A stretch of DNA of 64,000 bases from an uncultured Pelagibacteraceae bacterium (GCA_902581445.1 CACHOG010000003.1:62001-126000), one strand, 5' to 3'; shown: positions 34,688 through 42,994, numbered from the stretch's first letter. The notes: generated from the sequence alone by a model not told the origin. Made by a program: numbers and translations.

Positions 34688-35745
34688 TAAAGATCTTTGT
34701 TGTAATTATTATTTTTTTTTGTTCAAATCTTAATGCTACTGAGTTTAATTTAAAAAAAATTTTAAATTTAAATGAACCATGGGGATCAACATTTATTAAC
34801 GAAAATGAATTGTTGATAACCGAAAAATCTGGCAAAATAAAAATCTATAATTTAAAAAATAGTGAGATTAGAGATATAAAGCATAATCTAAATGTTTTGG
34901 ATTATGGTCAGGGTGGTCTATTAGATATTCTTTTTAAAGATAATAGTGTTTGGGTTTCGTATACCGAAAATAGAGAAAATTATAAGACTAGTACATCAAT
35001 TGCAAAAGGTATATTCAATAGAGAAAAAATAAAATTTAAAAACATTTTTCAAGCTTATCCACCAATAGACTCTCCTTATCATTTTGGATCAAGAATTGCT
35101 GTTAAAAACGATTATTTATTTGCATCTGTTGGTGAAAGAGGCCAAGGCATGATTGCACAAGATCCAAAAAAACATCCTGGTAGTATTATTAGAATTCACT
35201 TGGATGGAAGTATTCCAAAGGATAATCCTAAGTTCCTTAACAGGGAAGATTGGTTACCGGAAATATTTCAAATAGGTGTTAGAAATCCGCAAGGTCTTGC
35301 TTTATCACCTTTTGATCAAAAAATTTATATTAGCAACCATGGAGCAAAAGGTGGAGATTGGTTTGGTGAAGTTAAAAAAGGAGAAAATTACGGTTGGAAA
35401 ATTTTAGGATGGGGTGGCACAAATTATTCTGGCACAAAAATTGGACCAAAATGGAAACCAGGTTTTACAAAAGCAATTAAATATTGGGTTCCCTCTATAG
35501 CAACAAGTGCAATAACAATTTACAAAGGAGAAGAATTCAAAGAATGGAATGGATATGCTTTAATTACATCTTTAAAAGATATGTCATTGAGAAAGTTAGA
35601 TTTTAAAAATTTAGAAAATGTTAAAGAAGAGATAATTTTTCAAAGAAAAATTGGAAGAATAAGAGATATTCAAGTACATCCAAAAAATGGTAAGATTTAT
35701 TTTTTAAGCAAAGATAGTTTATGGATAATGGAAAAAAATAACTAA
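34684..35745 (+). CDS. Exported PQQ-type sugar dehydrogenase (GSDH/YliI-like)
   Basis: 353 residues with a Sec signal peptide (residues 1 to about 19, ending NLNATE). A six-bladed propeller of the glucose/sorbosone dehydrogenase family follows: LNEPWGSTFINENELLITEK, YHFGSRIAV, IFQIGVRNPQGLALSPFD, VKKGENYGWKILGWGG. Relatives such as YliI (Asd) oxidise soluble aldoses in the periplasm with PQQ. No PQQ synthesis genes are in the window, so cofactor supply is unproven. ATGA overlap upstream; the GMC gene starts at its last base. Confidence 0.85.
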   Translation: MIKIFVVIIIFFCSNLNATEFNLKKILNLNEPWGSTFINENELLITEKSGKIKIYNLKNSEIRDIKHNLNVLDYGQGGLLDILFKDNSVWVSYTENRENYKTSTSIAKGIFNREKIKFKNIFQAYPPIDSPYHFGSRIAVKNDYLFASVGERGQGMIAQDPKKHPGSIIRIHLDGSIPKDNPKFLNREDWLPEIFQIGVRNPQGLALSPFDQKIYISNHGAKGGDWFGEVKKGENYGWKILGWGGTNYSGTKIGPKWKPGFTKAIKYWVPSIATSAITIYKGEEFKEWNGYALITSLKDMSLRKLDFKNLENVKEEIIFQRKIGRIRDIQVHPKNGKIYFLSKDSLWIMEKNN

Positions 35746-37325
35746 TGAATTATGATTATTTAATTGTAGGTGCTGGATCAGCTGGTTGTGTTCTTGCTAA
35801 TAGATTATCAGAAAATAATAATAATAAAGTTGCGATTTTCGAAGCTGGTGGATCAAGTGATCTTTGGAAAGTAAAAATGCCTCTGGCTCTTTTATACACA
35901 ATGCACGATCCAAAATATAATTGGAAATATTATTCAGAGCCTGAACCTTATTTGAACAATAGAAGAATTTTTTGCCCAAGAGGAAAGATGATAGGTGGTT
36001 GCTCCTCTCATAATGGCATGGTGTTCGTTAGGGGTAATAAAGATGATTATACAAGATGGGAAAGTTTTGGTCTAAAGAACTGGTCTTATGAAAAAGTGCT
36101 ACCGTATTTTAAAAAAATTGAAACATGGTCAGAAGGTGAAAATCAATATCGAGGTTCTTTAGGCCCTCTTCCTATTAATTTATCAAAAAATCCAAACCCT
36201 TTGTTTAAAGCTTTTATAAACGCTGCTGGTCAAGCTGGTCATAAAATTAATATTGATATGAATGGTGAAGAGCAAGAAGGTTTTGGAATGTTTGATACAA
36301 CAATGCATAAAGGTGAAAGAGCAGGTGCAGGCAAATATTATTTAAGTCCAGTTAAAAATAGAAAAAATTTAAGTATTTTGAAAAATTCATTTGTAGAAAA
36401 AATATTATTTGATGGAAAAAAAGCTGTAGGCTTACAAGTAAAAATTAAAAATGAGGTAAAAAAAATTTATGCAAATAAAGAAGTTATCCTAAGTGGTGGT
36501 TCAATTAACTCACCTCAATTATTGATGGTATCTGGAGTTGGCGATGCGAATCATCTAAGGGATAAGGGTATTGAGGTTGTAAATGATCTAAAAGGAGTTG
36601 GTAAAAATTTGCAAGATCATTTAGAAACTTATATTCAACAAGAGTGTAAAACTCCAAACACATTGTATACTTATACAAAACTAATACCGAAAGTTTTAGC
36701 GGGTATTCAATGGTTTATGTTTAAATCTGGACCGTGTTCAAAATCATTTTTAGAGGCAGGTGGATTTGCAAAATCAAATCCTCAAAGAGAGGTTGCTAAT
36801 ATTCAATTTCATTTTTTTCCGTCATTTGTAATAAATCATGGTCTAGTTGATCCAGATACTCATGGATATCAATTACATGCAAGTCCTAATCATCCAAAAA
36901 GTAGAGGACAAATTACTTTAAATTCTTCTGATCCTTATGAATATCCAAAAATTTTGTTTAATTATTTGAAAGATAAAGAAGACTTAAAACAAACTAGAGA
37001 ATGTATACATGTTGCAAGAAAAATATTATCCCAACCCGCTCTTTCAGAACATGCAGGTAAAGAAGTTGGTCCTGGTATAAATGCTCAATCAGATGATGAA
37101 TTGGATGACTATATAAAATCTAAAGCAGATACTGCTTATCATCCATGTGGAACTTGTAAAATGGGAGTTGATGATATGGCTGTTGTGGATGAGAATTTAA
37201 GAGTTAAAGGTATAAAAAATTTAAGAGTGATTGATGCATCAGTTATACCAGAAATTCCTAGCGCAAATTTAAATGCACCTGTGCTTATGATTGCTGAAAA
37301 AGGCTCAGAATTAGTTCTTAATTGA
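35745..37325 (+). CDS. GMC-family oxidoreductase (choline dehydrogenase-like)
   Basis: 526 residues. GAGSAGCVLANRLSE is the FAD loop, PRGKMIGGCSSHNGMVFVRG the first GMC signature, and SGGSINSPQLLMVSGVGD the second. The active-site His/Asn pair is in YHPCGTCKMG and PSANLNAPVLMIAEKGS. It resembles BetA and alcohol dehydrogenases of the group, and the substrate is an alcohol. Position in the DprE-like operon, not beside betaine genes, argues against calling it betA. Last gene of the six-gene coupled operon. Confidence 0.85.
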   Translation: MNYDYLIVGAGSAGCVLANRLSENNNNKVAIFEAGGSSDLWKVKMPLALLYTMHDPKYNWKYYSEPEPYLNNRRIFCPRGKMIGGCSSHNGMVFVRGNKDDYTRWESFGLKNWSYEKVLPYFKKIETWSEGENQYRGSLGPLPINLSKNPNPLFKAFINAAGQAGHKINIDMNGEEQEGFGMFDTTMHKGERAGAGKYYLSPVKNRKNLSILKNSFVEKILFDGKKAVGLQVKIKNEVKKIYANKEVILSGGSINSPQLLMVSGVGDANHLRDKGIEVVNDLKGVGKNLQDHLETYIQQECKTPNTLYTYTKLIPKVLAGIQWFMFKSGPCSKSFLEAGGFAKSNPQREVANIQFHFFPSFVINHGLVDPDTHGYQLHASPNHPKSRGQITLNSSDPYEYPKILFNYLKDKEDLKQTRECIHVARKILSQPALSEHAGKEVGPGINAQSDDELDDYIKSKADTAYHPCGTCKMGVDDMAVVDENLRVKGIKNLRVIDASVIPEIPSANLNAPVLMIAEKGSELVLN

Positions 37326-37331
37326 TTTAAC

Positions 37332-37511
37332 TTAAGCTTGATTAGTGCAGATATCTTTAATTACTGGGGTATTAGCACAATCACCACACTTAGTAACTTT
37401 CACGATACATCCGTCATCAAGTTTCTTAACATCAACAACTCTATGACATTTTGAACATGTTGCCGATATTGTTAAACCACATTTTCTACAGTTGTGAGTT
37501 TCTAGTTCCAT
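37332..37511 (-). CDS. Small Cys-rich protein, zinc-ribbon-like
   Basis: A 59-residue frame with ATG at 37509-37511 and stop at 37332-37334. It has eight cysteines: CxxC pairs at 8/11 (NCRKCG), 19/22 (TCSKC) and 42/45 (KCGDC), plus Cys35 and Cys55. Two or more CxxC knuckles suggest a zinc ribbon or iron-binding fold. The family is not recognised. It is convergent with the GMC gene (6 bases) and divergent from the 37666 gene, sharing the region with two Fur-box-like sites. I see no clear ribosome site, so reality rests on composition and fit in the gap. Confidence 0.6.
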   Translation of the reverse strand: MELETHNCRKCGLTISATCSKCHRVVDVKKLDDGCIVKVTKCGDCANTPVIKDICTNQA

Positions 37512-37577
37512 ATGGATAAAATAAGAAAAAAAAATTATTTTTCAACTTTTTTTAAATTTTTGATAATAAATCTCAAA

Positions 37578-37598
37578 ACTAATGATAATCATTATCAT
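37578..37598. promoter_or_regulatory. Fur-box-like site 1
   Basis: TAATGATAATCATTATC at 37580-37596 matches 17 consecutive positions of the 19-bp classical Fur box; the two preceding bases are AC instead of GA. It lies in the divergent region between the Cys-rich gene and the 37666 gene. Iron-responsive control is inferred from the match. Confidence 0.65.
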
Positions 37599-37638
37599 AA
37601 AAAAAATGCATAAAATTAATAAAAAAAAATTTAGTTAG

Positions 37639-37653
37639 TAATGATTATCATTA
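37639..37653. promoter_or_regulatory. Fur-box-like site 2 (inverted copy)
   Basis: TAATGATTATCATTA is the exact reverse complement of the 15-mer core of site 1 (37580-37594). It is 59 bases away centre to centre and 12 bases before the 37666 start, where bound protein would block transcription or initiation. Confidence 0.65.
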
Positions 37654-37665
37654 ACAAAAAATAAA

Positions 37666-38109
37666 ATGAAAAAAAAAGACACCTCAAAACCTTTAATGCT
37701 CTATTTAGCAGAATCTATTTATTTTCAATTAATTAAAATTAAAGAATCAGATCCACAAATAACAAACATTGAACTTGTAGAAAGATTTTTGGCGACAAAA
37801 GAATTTAATGAAATTAAAAAAGGGAATTTTCATGATAATCTTTTTGCCAAAATAAAAGAGAATAATTTTATTAATTTTGAAACTGGAAACAAAATTCCAA
37901 AAGAAACGATAGATTTGCTTAACTTGCAAAAGAATACAGTTATAAAGCAATTTAAAAAAAATAATGAATCTTATTTTGCAAAAAGTTCTTTTCCATTATC
38001 AAATTCACAAAACGCATTTGGACTAGTTTGGAGAATGTGTGAAACTTATGAGCTTTGGTGTAAAGAAATAAAAAAAGAAAAATTAATTAAGCTTAATTTT
38101 ATAGATTAA
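37666..38109 (+). CDS. Unknown protein downstream of paired Fur-box-like sites
   Basis: 147 residues, soluble, no signal peptide or membrane segment, Lys-rich. I do not recognise a family. It has a helical N-terminal half (LMLYLAESIYFQLIKIKESD) and a C-terminal segment with FGLVWRMCETYELWCKEIK carrying two cysteines eight apart. The two inverted Fur-like sites immediately upstream suggest expression under iron limitation. It overlaps the convergent msrB by 4 bases. A role in metal stress is inferred only from the operator. Confidence 0.65.
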   Translation: MKKKDTSKPLMLYLAESIYFQLIKIKESDPQITNIELVERFLATKEFNEIKKGNFHDNLFAKIKENNFINFETGNKIPKETIDLLNLQKNTVIKQFKKNNESYFAKSSFPLSNSQNAFGLVWRMCETYELWCKEIKKEKLIKLNFID

Positions 38110-38567
38110 TTAGATGGAACAAAAATTAAACAAAGACCGTTATTACAAAATCTTTTTCCTGTTTCTGAAGGTCCATCATCAAATACATGGCCATGGTGTG
38201 CTCCACAATTAGCACAATGATATTCAATACGTTTCATTCCAAATGAATAATCAACTTTTGTTTTAAATGCACCTGGCAGAGCTTCAGAAAACGATGGCCA
38301 CCCTGTTCCACTGTCAAACTTTGCGCTTGAAGAAAAAAGTTTAGCATTACAATTTGCACAGTGATAAAAGCCTTCTCTAGTTTCATAATTTAAACTGCTT
38401 GTAAAAGGCTTTTCTGTTCCCTCTTTAAACATTATTTTTTTTTGTTCGTCAGTAAGTGAATTGTTTATAATTTTCTTTTCTATTTTTGCGTATAAAGAAC
38501 TGATGGGGGGAAGAAAAAATGATGAAAAAGTTAAAAATAGAAATTTAATGAATTTTCTTTTTTTCAT
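38106..38567 (-). CDS. msrB: Exported peptide methionine (R)-S-oxide reductase
   Basis: 153 residues: a positively charged hydrophobic N-terminus (residues 1-27, KFIKFLFLTFSSFFLPP) that looks like a signal peptide or anchor, then MsrB. Zinc ligands Cys70/Cys73 (HCANC) and Cys118/Cys121 (HCANCGAHHGHVF) and the catalytic Cys141 (GKRFCNNG) are present. The usual NS after the catalytic Cys is NN here, and an extra Cys146 could act as resolving thiol. It reduces methionine-R-sulfoxide in proteins, probably in the periplasm. Two tiny membrane ORFs lie just upstream on the same strand. Confidence 0.9.
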   Translation of the reverse strand: MKKRKFIKFLFLTFSSFFLPPISSLYAKIEKKIINNSLTDEQKKIMFKEGTEKPFTSSLNYETREGFYHCANCNAKLFSSSAKFDSGTGWPSFSEALPGAFKTKVDYSFGMKRIEYHCANCGAHHGHVFDDGPSETGKRFCNNGLCLIFVPSN

Positions 38568-38572
38568 TATAC

Positions 38573-38674
38573 TTAAATTAAACTTATTCCATTGACATAA
38601 AATATTACTGCTAAAATTAATATAAGAATTATATAAACCGCAAAATAAATTAAATATTTTATTTTCTTCTTCAC
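38573..38674 (-). CDS. Possible 33-residue membrane microprotein, GTG start
   Basis: GTG at 38672-38674 to TAA at 38573-38575 gives a Lys-rich start (KKKIKY) and one hydrophobic helix (LIYFAVYIILILILAVIF). It starts 4 bases after the previous small ORF and ends 5 bases before the msrB ATG. Layout is plausible for a coupled microprotein, but AT-rich DNA yields hydrophobic frames by chance. Confidence 0.3.
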   Translation of the reverse strand: MKKKIKYLIYFAVYIILILILAVIFYVNGISLI

Positions 38675-38678
38675 AAGG

Positions 38679-38822
38679 TTAGAATCCTAACTTAGACCAA
38701 CTACTTTTTTCCTGTGTTTTATTAACAAATTTAGTTATTTCTTTTTTTGAAGGTTTTCTAAACATAAACGCGATAAATAAAATTACTGTAACAACAGTCA
38801 AAGAAAATATAACAGGTACCAT
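38679..38822 (-). CDS. Possible 47-residue single-pass membrane protein upstream of msrB
   Basis: ATG at 38820-38822 to TAA at 38679-38681. A hydrophobic helix (VIFSLTVVTVILFIAFMF, residues 4-21) is followed by a basic cytoplasmic tail (RKPSKKEITKFVNKTQEKSS), which obeys the positive-inside rule. With the 33-residue ORF it accounts for the otherwise empty 315 bases between msrB and the histidine phosphatase. Family not recognised; possible first gene of the msrB transcript. Confidence 0.45.
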   Translation of the reverse strand: MVPVIFSLTVVTVILFIAFMFRKPSKKEITKFVNKTQEKSSWSKLGF

Positions 38823-38882
38823 AAGCTCAAATTAATAAATTTATTTTTATTATATAATGGGTACAATTGTCCTAGCTTATAT

Positions 38883-39443
38883 TTAAAAAGTCTCCATTCT
38901 ACCTTGGATCTTAAGGTCTTTATTAACTACAATAATTTCTCCAGATGATGAGCCGGTATTTAACAAAGATGAAATTACTACGAAATGAGTAACAAGAATC
39001 AAATTTTTATCACTTTCCCAACTTTCAATTAGTTTTTTGATATTAGCAATTTGTAAATCCTCATTTTTTGAAAATTTTGGATCATAGAAAGAGTTCAAAG
39101 CGTCAAAAGTAATAAAGTTTTCAAAAGCATGAAAAGCGGTATCTTTACATCTACACCACTCACTACTTAAAACTGCATCTATTTTGATTTTATTTTCTCT
39201 AAAAAAATTGCCTATATTTTTTGATTGCTCTATACCCTTTTGACTAAGGTTTCTTTGTGTAGAACAGTCATTGATAACAAAATTATCAGGGTCCCCATTA
39301 CCTGGCGCAAGAGCATGTCTTATAAATATTATTTTATTACCTTCTTTAAGAGAATTTAATATTTCATCGTTTGCAAATACATTGTTAAAAAAAAAAGATA
39401 ATAAGATGAAAAAAGAAATAGAAAATTTCTTAAACCAAAACAT
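38883..39443 (-). CDS. Exported histidine phosphatase-family protein
   Basis: 186 residues with a signal peptide (residues 1-24, ending NVFA). The RHG-type motif is present as IIFIRHALAPGNGDPD. NLSQKGIEQSKNIGNFF and LSSEWCRCKDTAFHAF follow, and the second catalytic His is in LILVTHFVVISSLL. This is the phosphoglycerate mutase/SixA-like fold, here probably a periplasmic phosphatase of unknown substrate. It overlaps the membrane-protein gene upstream by 14 bases. Confidence 0.85.
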   Translation of the reverse strand: MFWFKKFSISFFILLSFFFNNVFANDEILNSLKEGNKIIFIRHALAPGNGDPDNFVINDCSTQRNLSQKGIEQSKNIGNFFRENKIKIDAVLSSEWCRCKDTAFHAFENFITFDALNSFYDPKFSKNEDLQIANIKKLIESWESDKNLILVTHFVVISSLLNTGSSSGEIIVVNKDLKIQGRMETF

Positions 39444-39813
39444 AAATTAGAATAATAATTTGTAGAAAATTAATTATTACCGAAAAGGCATGCAAGTACT
39501 TAAACTTTTTCTCTTTTCCTTGATCCCTTGCATTATTAATCATTGGCATCAAAATAAATAGTGAAATAGCAAACATTATTGCCACAATTGCTAACAGGTA
39601 AAAATCAAAACTGATAAAATTTTTATAAAATAAAAATATACAAATTAATAAAATTAATATTAGGTTTATTAAATAATAATACGGAAAAATTGTTCTTACA
39701 AATTTTCTTGCATCATTTTCTTTAAGGACTTTAAAAATTATAGGCGCAACCGCAAAAGAAAAAAACAACATTATGCCTAAAACGATTGACGGTAAAATTA
39801 TTTCAATTTGCAT
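39430..39813 (-). CDS. DUF4149-like small membrane protein
   Basis: 127 residues with four hydrophobic segments. LFFSFAVAPIIFKVLKENDA then RKFVRTIFPYYYLIN is the TMEM205/DUF4149 pattern: a short gap after helix 1 and a Pro-Tyr before helix 2. The loop MPMINNARDQGKEKKFKYLH also fits. Function unknown. Coupled to the histidine phosphatase gene by a 14-base overlap. Confidence 0.75.
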   Translation of the reverse strand: MQIEIILPSIVLGIMLFFSFAVAPIIFKVLKENDARKFVRTIFPYYYLINLILILLICIFLFYKNFISFDFYLLAIVAIMFAISLFILMPMINNARDQGKEKKFKYLHAFSVIINFLQIIILIYVLV

Positions 39814-39867
39814 ATTGGTGTATATACCAATTTTTTTTCAATCAAATAGATGCAAAATGTCCTGAAT

Positions 39868-40716
39868 TTAATTTTTGTTTCTGATAAAAAGAACAAAAAA
39901 TATTGATGTGATGAACATTATTAGTGCATATGATGCTGTTGGAACTAGGTAAATCACATCATTAAAAATTTGAGATGCAACAAATACAGCCAATGTTCCA
40001 TTTTGTAATCCACATTCAAGTGAAATACATCTTCTTTGTTCAATACCTGATGCAAACAACTTTGCTATAAAATATCCAATAGTCATCATAACTATATTAA
40101 GTACTAATGTAATAATCCCTGCCTGTTTAAGATAAGTTGTAATATTTTCCCACTCTTCAACCCAAATTGCCAAAAAAACAATAACAAATAATAAAAGTGA
40201 AATCCTTTGAATTAATTTTTCATTTGATGAAATAAATATTGTAGCAAATTTTCTAATTACCATACCAATAATTACAGGTAAGGTTACAACCAAAAACATT
40301 TTAATTGAAATTCCAATCATTGAAATTTCTTTAGTTGAATAATTTACTTGTAAGAGATCTGCTGATTTAAAAACTATAAATGGAACTGAAATAATACTTA
40401 CTAAACTAATAATTGCTGTTAATGAAACTGATAACGCAACATCACCATTGGCAAATTTAGTTAGTACATTTGAGGTTACTCCACCTGGGGCAGCTGCTAT
40501 AATCATCACACCTAACGCTAGTTCTAAAGGTGTTTTAAATATTTTGATTAATATAAAAGCAACAATTGGAAGAATAATTAATTGACAAATGACACCTAAA
40601 AGAAAATCCTTTGGTTGACTAATAACTCTTGTAAAATCTTTGATTGTTAGTCCTAATCCTAGAGTTAACATTATCAAAGCTAATGCAATTGGTGCAATTT
40701 TAGTTACAATTTCCAT
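39868..40716 (-). CDS. BASS-family sodium/organic anion symporter
   Basis: 282 residues from the ATG at 40716. About nine hydrophobic segments, with LTLGLGLTIKDFTRVISQPK and the broken-helix motif AAPGGVTSNVLTKFANGDVA typical of BASS, and SLECGLQNGTLAVFVASQIF the second crossing. A longer frame upstream would run into the divergent Pta-like gene and lacks membrane character, so I reject it. Cargo unknown; the adjacent Pta-like and HisD-family genes could be functionally linked to organic-acid or sulfonate use. Confidence 0.85.
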   Translation of the reverse strand: MEIVTKIAPIALALIMLTLGLGLTIKDFTRVISQPKDFLLGVICQLIILPIVAFILIKIFKTPLELALGVMIIAAAPGGVTSNVLTKFANGDVALSVSLTAIISLVSIISVPFIVFKSADLLQVNYSTKEISMIGISIKMFLVVTLPVIIGMVIRKFATIFISSNEKLIQRISLLLFVIVFLAIWVEEWENITTYLKQAGIITLVLNIVMMTIGYFIAKLFASGIEQRRCISLECGLQNGTLAVFVASQIFNDVIYLVPTASYALIMFITSIFFVLFIRNKN

Positions 40717-40771
40717 TTTATGCCATATTAACTTATTATATAGACATCGTAAATATATGTAGAAATAACTT

Positions 40772-41683
40772 ATGCTTTCAAATAAAGAAATAATTTGCCC
40801 AATTAACCTTCTAGATGTTGCGCATAAAAAAAAAGATATTCCTGCAGGAATTGTAAATGCTGGAAAAATGCTTCCCATGCTATCAGTAATAGATGCTGTC
40901 AAAGAGAATTTGATAAATCCTATTTTAATTGGTGATAAAGATGAAATTCAAAAATGTGCCGAGGAATTACAATTTGATATTTCAAAATATGAAATTATTC
41001 ATGAACCCAAAGAAAACTCAACAGCTAAAATAGCTGCAAAACTAGCTTCTCAAGGAAAAATAAAAATTATAGTTAAAGGTCATATTCATACAGATGTTTT
41101 AATGAAGGAGGTAATTAAGAAAGAATATAATTTGTTAGGAAAGACTAGACTAAGCCATATTTGGCACATGACATTAGAAAAGAATGATCGGCCAATAATA
41201 ATAACTGATGGCGCTTTAAATGTTTCACCAAATGTAAAAACAAAAATGCATATTTTAAAAAACGTAATAAATTTTTGTCACAGAATTGGTATTGAAAAAC
41301 CAAAAGTTTCTGTTCTTTCTGCAACAGAAGAAGTTTTAGACAGTGTTCAAAGTTCTATTGATGCTAAAGAAATAACAGAGCTTGCCAAAAAAGAAAATCT
41401 TAAAGCAGATGTATTTGGCCCATTAGCTTTTGACAATAGTGTGTCTAAAAAATCATCTGGAATTAAAGGTATTAAAAATTCAGTCGCTGGCCAGGCCGAT
41501 GTTTTGTTGGTTCCTAATGTTGAGGCTGGTAATGCATTAGTAAAAATGATGATATATTTTATGGGTGCATGTGCAGCCGGAGTTGTGGTTGGTGGAAAAG
41601 TTCCAGTAGTAATAACAAGTAGATCTGATGAGGCAACTGCTAGGATGGCATCTATAGCAGCTGCAGTAGTTGCATTAGATTAA
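40772..41683 (+). CDS. Phosphate acetyl/butyryltransferase-like protein
   Basis: 303 residues of the PTA_PTB fold. NPILIGDKDEIQKCAEEL, KGHIHTDVLMKEVI, ITDGALNVSPNVKTKMHILK, GQADVLLVPNVEAGNALVKM and SRSDEATARMASIA are the family's ordered blocks. The length matches single-domain Ptb or short Pta. It would interconvert acyl-CoA and acyl-phosphate. The HisD-family gene follows 24 bases later on the same strand. In sulfonate degraders a Pta handles acetyl phosphate from Xsc, which could connect to the taurine genes at 22-28 kb, but no Xsc is seen. Confidence 0.82.
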   Translation: MLSNKEIICPINLLDVAHKKKDIPAGIVNAGKMLPMLSVIDAVKENLINPILIGDKDEIQKCAEELQFDISKYEIIHEPKENSTAKIAAKLASQGKIKIIVKGHIHTDVLMKEVIKKEYNLLGKTRLSHIWHMTLEKNDRPIIITDGALNVSPNVKTKMHILKNVINFCHRIGIEKPKVSVLSATEEVLDSVQSSIDAKEITELAKKENLKADVFGPLAFDNSVSKKSSGIKGIKNSVAGQADVLLVPNVEAGNALVKMMIYFMGACAAGVVVGGKVPVVITSRSDEATARMASIAAAVVALD

Positions 41684-41707
41684 TAATCAAAATATAAATA
41701 TTGCCAA

Positions 41708-42994
41708 ATGGGAATTCAATATTTAAAAAAAGCTGTCAAAACTGCCTCAACAGATGATACAAAAACTAGAGATATTGTTCAAAAATTATTATCTGAATTA
41801 GAAAAATCTAAAGAGGATGGTTGTAAAGAACTTACAAAAAAATTTGATAAATTTGACGGAGAGATAGTTGTTTCTAAAGAAAAAATAAATGAAATAAATA
41901 AGTCGCTAGATCAAAAAACTAAGGATGATATTCAATTCTCATATGAAAGAGTAAGAAAATTTGCAGAAGCACAACTGAAAAATTATGGACAAGATTTTGA
42001 GGTAGAGCTTTCAAAAGGACTTTATGCTGGTCAAAAATTAGTTCCCGTCAATACTGCAGGATGTTACATACCTGGTGGAAGGTATGCCCATATAGCGTCA
42101 GCTGTTATGAGTGTAACAACTGCAAAAGTTGCCGGTGTAAAAAATATAATTGCTTGCAGTCCTCCAAAAGAAAAAATGGGCGCGCATCCAGCTATTATAT
42201 ATACTGCAAATCTTTGTGGAGCAGATGTAATTTTAAATCTTGGTGGAGTTCCAGCTATTGCTGCAATGACTTATGGATTATTTGGAAATGAACCTGCAGA
42301 TATATTAGTTGGACCTGGTAATCAATTTGTTGCTGAAGCTAAAAGAATTTTATTTGGAAAAGTTGGTATTGATTTGTTTGCTGGACCAACAGAAATTGCA
42401 ATTATAGCAGACGAAAGTGCTGACCCAGAAATTGTTGCTGTGGATTTAGTTGGACAAGCAGAACATGGATATAATTCACCAGCTTGGCTTTACACGACAA
42501 GTAAAAAACTTGCTGAGCAAGTTATGAAAAGAGTTCCCGAATTAATTTCTGAACTTCCAGAATTACCAAGAACAAGTGCCGAAGCAGCTTGGAAAGATTA
42601 TGGTGAAGTAATTCTTTGTGACAATGATGAAGAAATGGCAAAAATAAGTGATGAATATGCTCCAGAACACTTAGAAGTACAAACAAAAAATCTAAAATGG
42701 TTTCATGATCGTCTAAAAAACTACGGATCATTATTTATTGGTGAAGAAACTACTGTTGCTTACGGAGATAAGTGTTCAGGTACAAATCATATTTTACCAA
42801 CGAAAGGTGCTGGAAAATATACTGGTGGTTTATTTGTAGGAAAATTTATTAAAACATTGAGCTTCCAAAGAATGACCAAAGAGTCTACCAAAGAAGTTGG
42901 TGCCGCAGCCGCTAGAATATCAAGATATGAAGGAATGGAAGCACATGCAAGAACTGGTGATGTTCGATTGAGAAAATACGGATACTCAAATTAA
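41708..42994 (+). CDS. Histidinol dehydrogenase-family enzyme, possibly HpsN-like
   Basis: 428 residues of the HisD fold. Zinc and catalytic residues align with E. coli HisD: Gln/His in LVGQAEHGYNSPA, Glu/His in YAPEHLEVQ, Asp in YGDKCSGTNHILPT and the late His in YEGMEAHARTGDV. No other his gene is adjacent, and the C-terminus (SFQRMTKESTKEVGAAAARI) differs from biosynthetic HisD as I know it. The family includes HpsN, which oxidises dihydroxypropanesulfonate to sulfolactate, a plausible role given other sulfonate genes. Biosynthetic HisD remains an alternative. Confidence 0.75.
   Translation: MGIQYLKKAVKTASTDDTKTRDIVQKLLSELEKSKEDGCKELTKKFDKFDGEIVVSKEKINEINKSLDQKTKDDIQFSYERVRKFAEAQLKNYGQDFEVELSKGLYAGQKLVPVNTAGCYIPGGRYAHIASAVMSVTTAKVAGVKNIIACSPPKEKMGAHPAIIYTANLCGADVILNLGGVPAIAAMTYGLFGNEPADILVGPGNQFVAEAKRILFGKVGIDLFAGPTEIAIIADESADPEIVAVDLVGQAEHGYNSPAWLYTTSKKLAEQVMKRVPELISELPELPRTSAEAAWKDYGEVILCDNDEEMAKISDEYAPEHLEVQTKNLKWFHDRLKNYGSLFIGEETTVAYGDKCSGTNHILPTKGAGKYTGGLFVGKFIKTLSFQRMTKESTKEVGAAAARISRYEGMEAHARTGDVRLRKYGYSN

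Noticed and set aside
35745-37325. Calling the GMC enzyme betA.
   Set aside because: GMC motifs alone do not set the substrate and no betaine genes are adjacent.
40717-40902. N-terminal extension of the BASS gene at 39868.
   Set aside because: It overlaps the start of the divergent Pta-like gene by 131 bases and lacks membrane character; ATG at 40716 gives the family's normal start.
42061-42291. A Cys-rich open frame (76 codons) on the plus strand that looks like a small metal-binding protein.
   Set aside because: It lies fully inside the HisD-family gene in another frame; the Cys and Trp codons come from repeated GGTGGA-like coding sequence of that gene.
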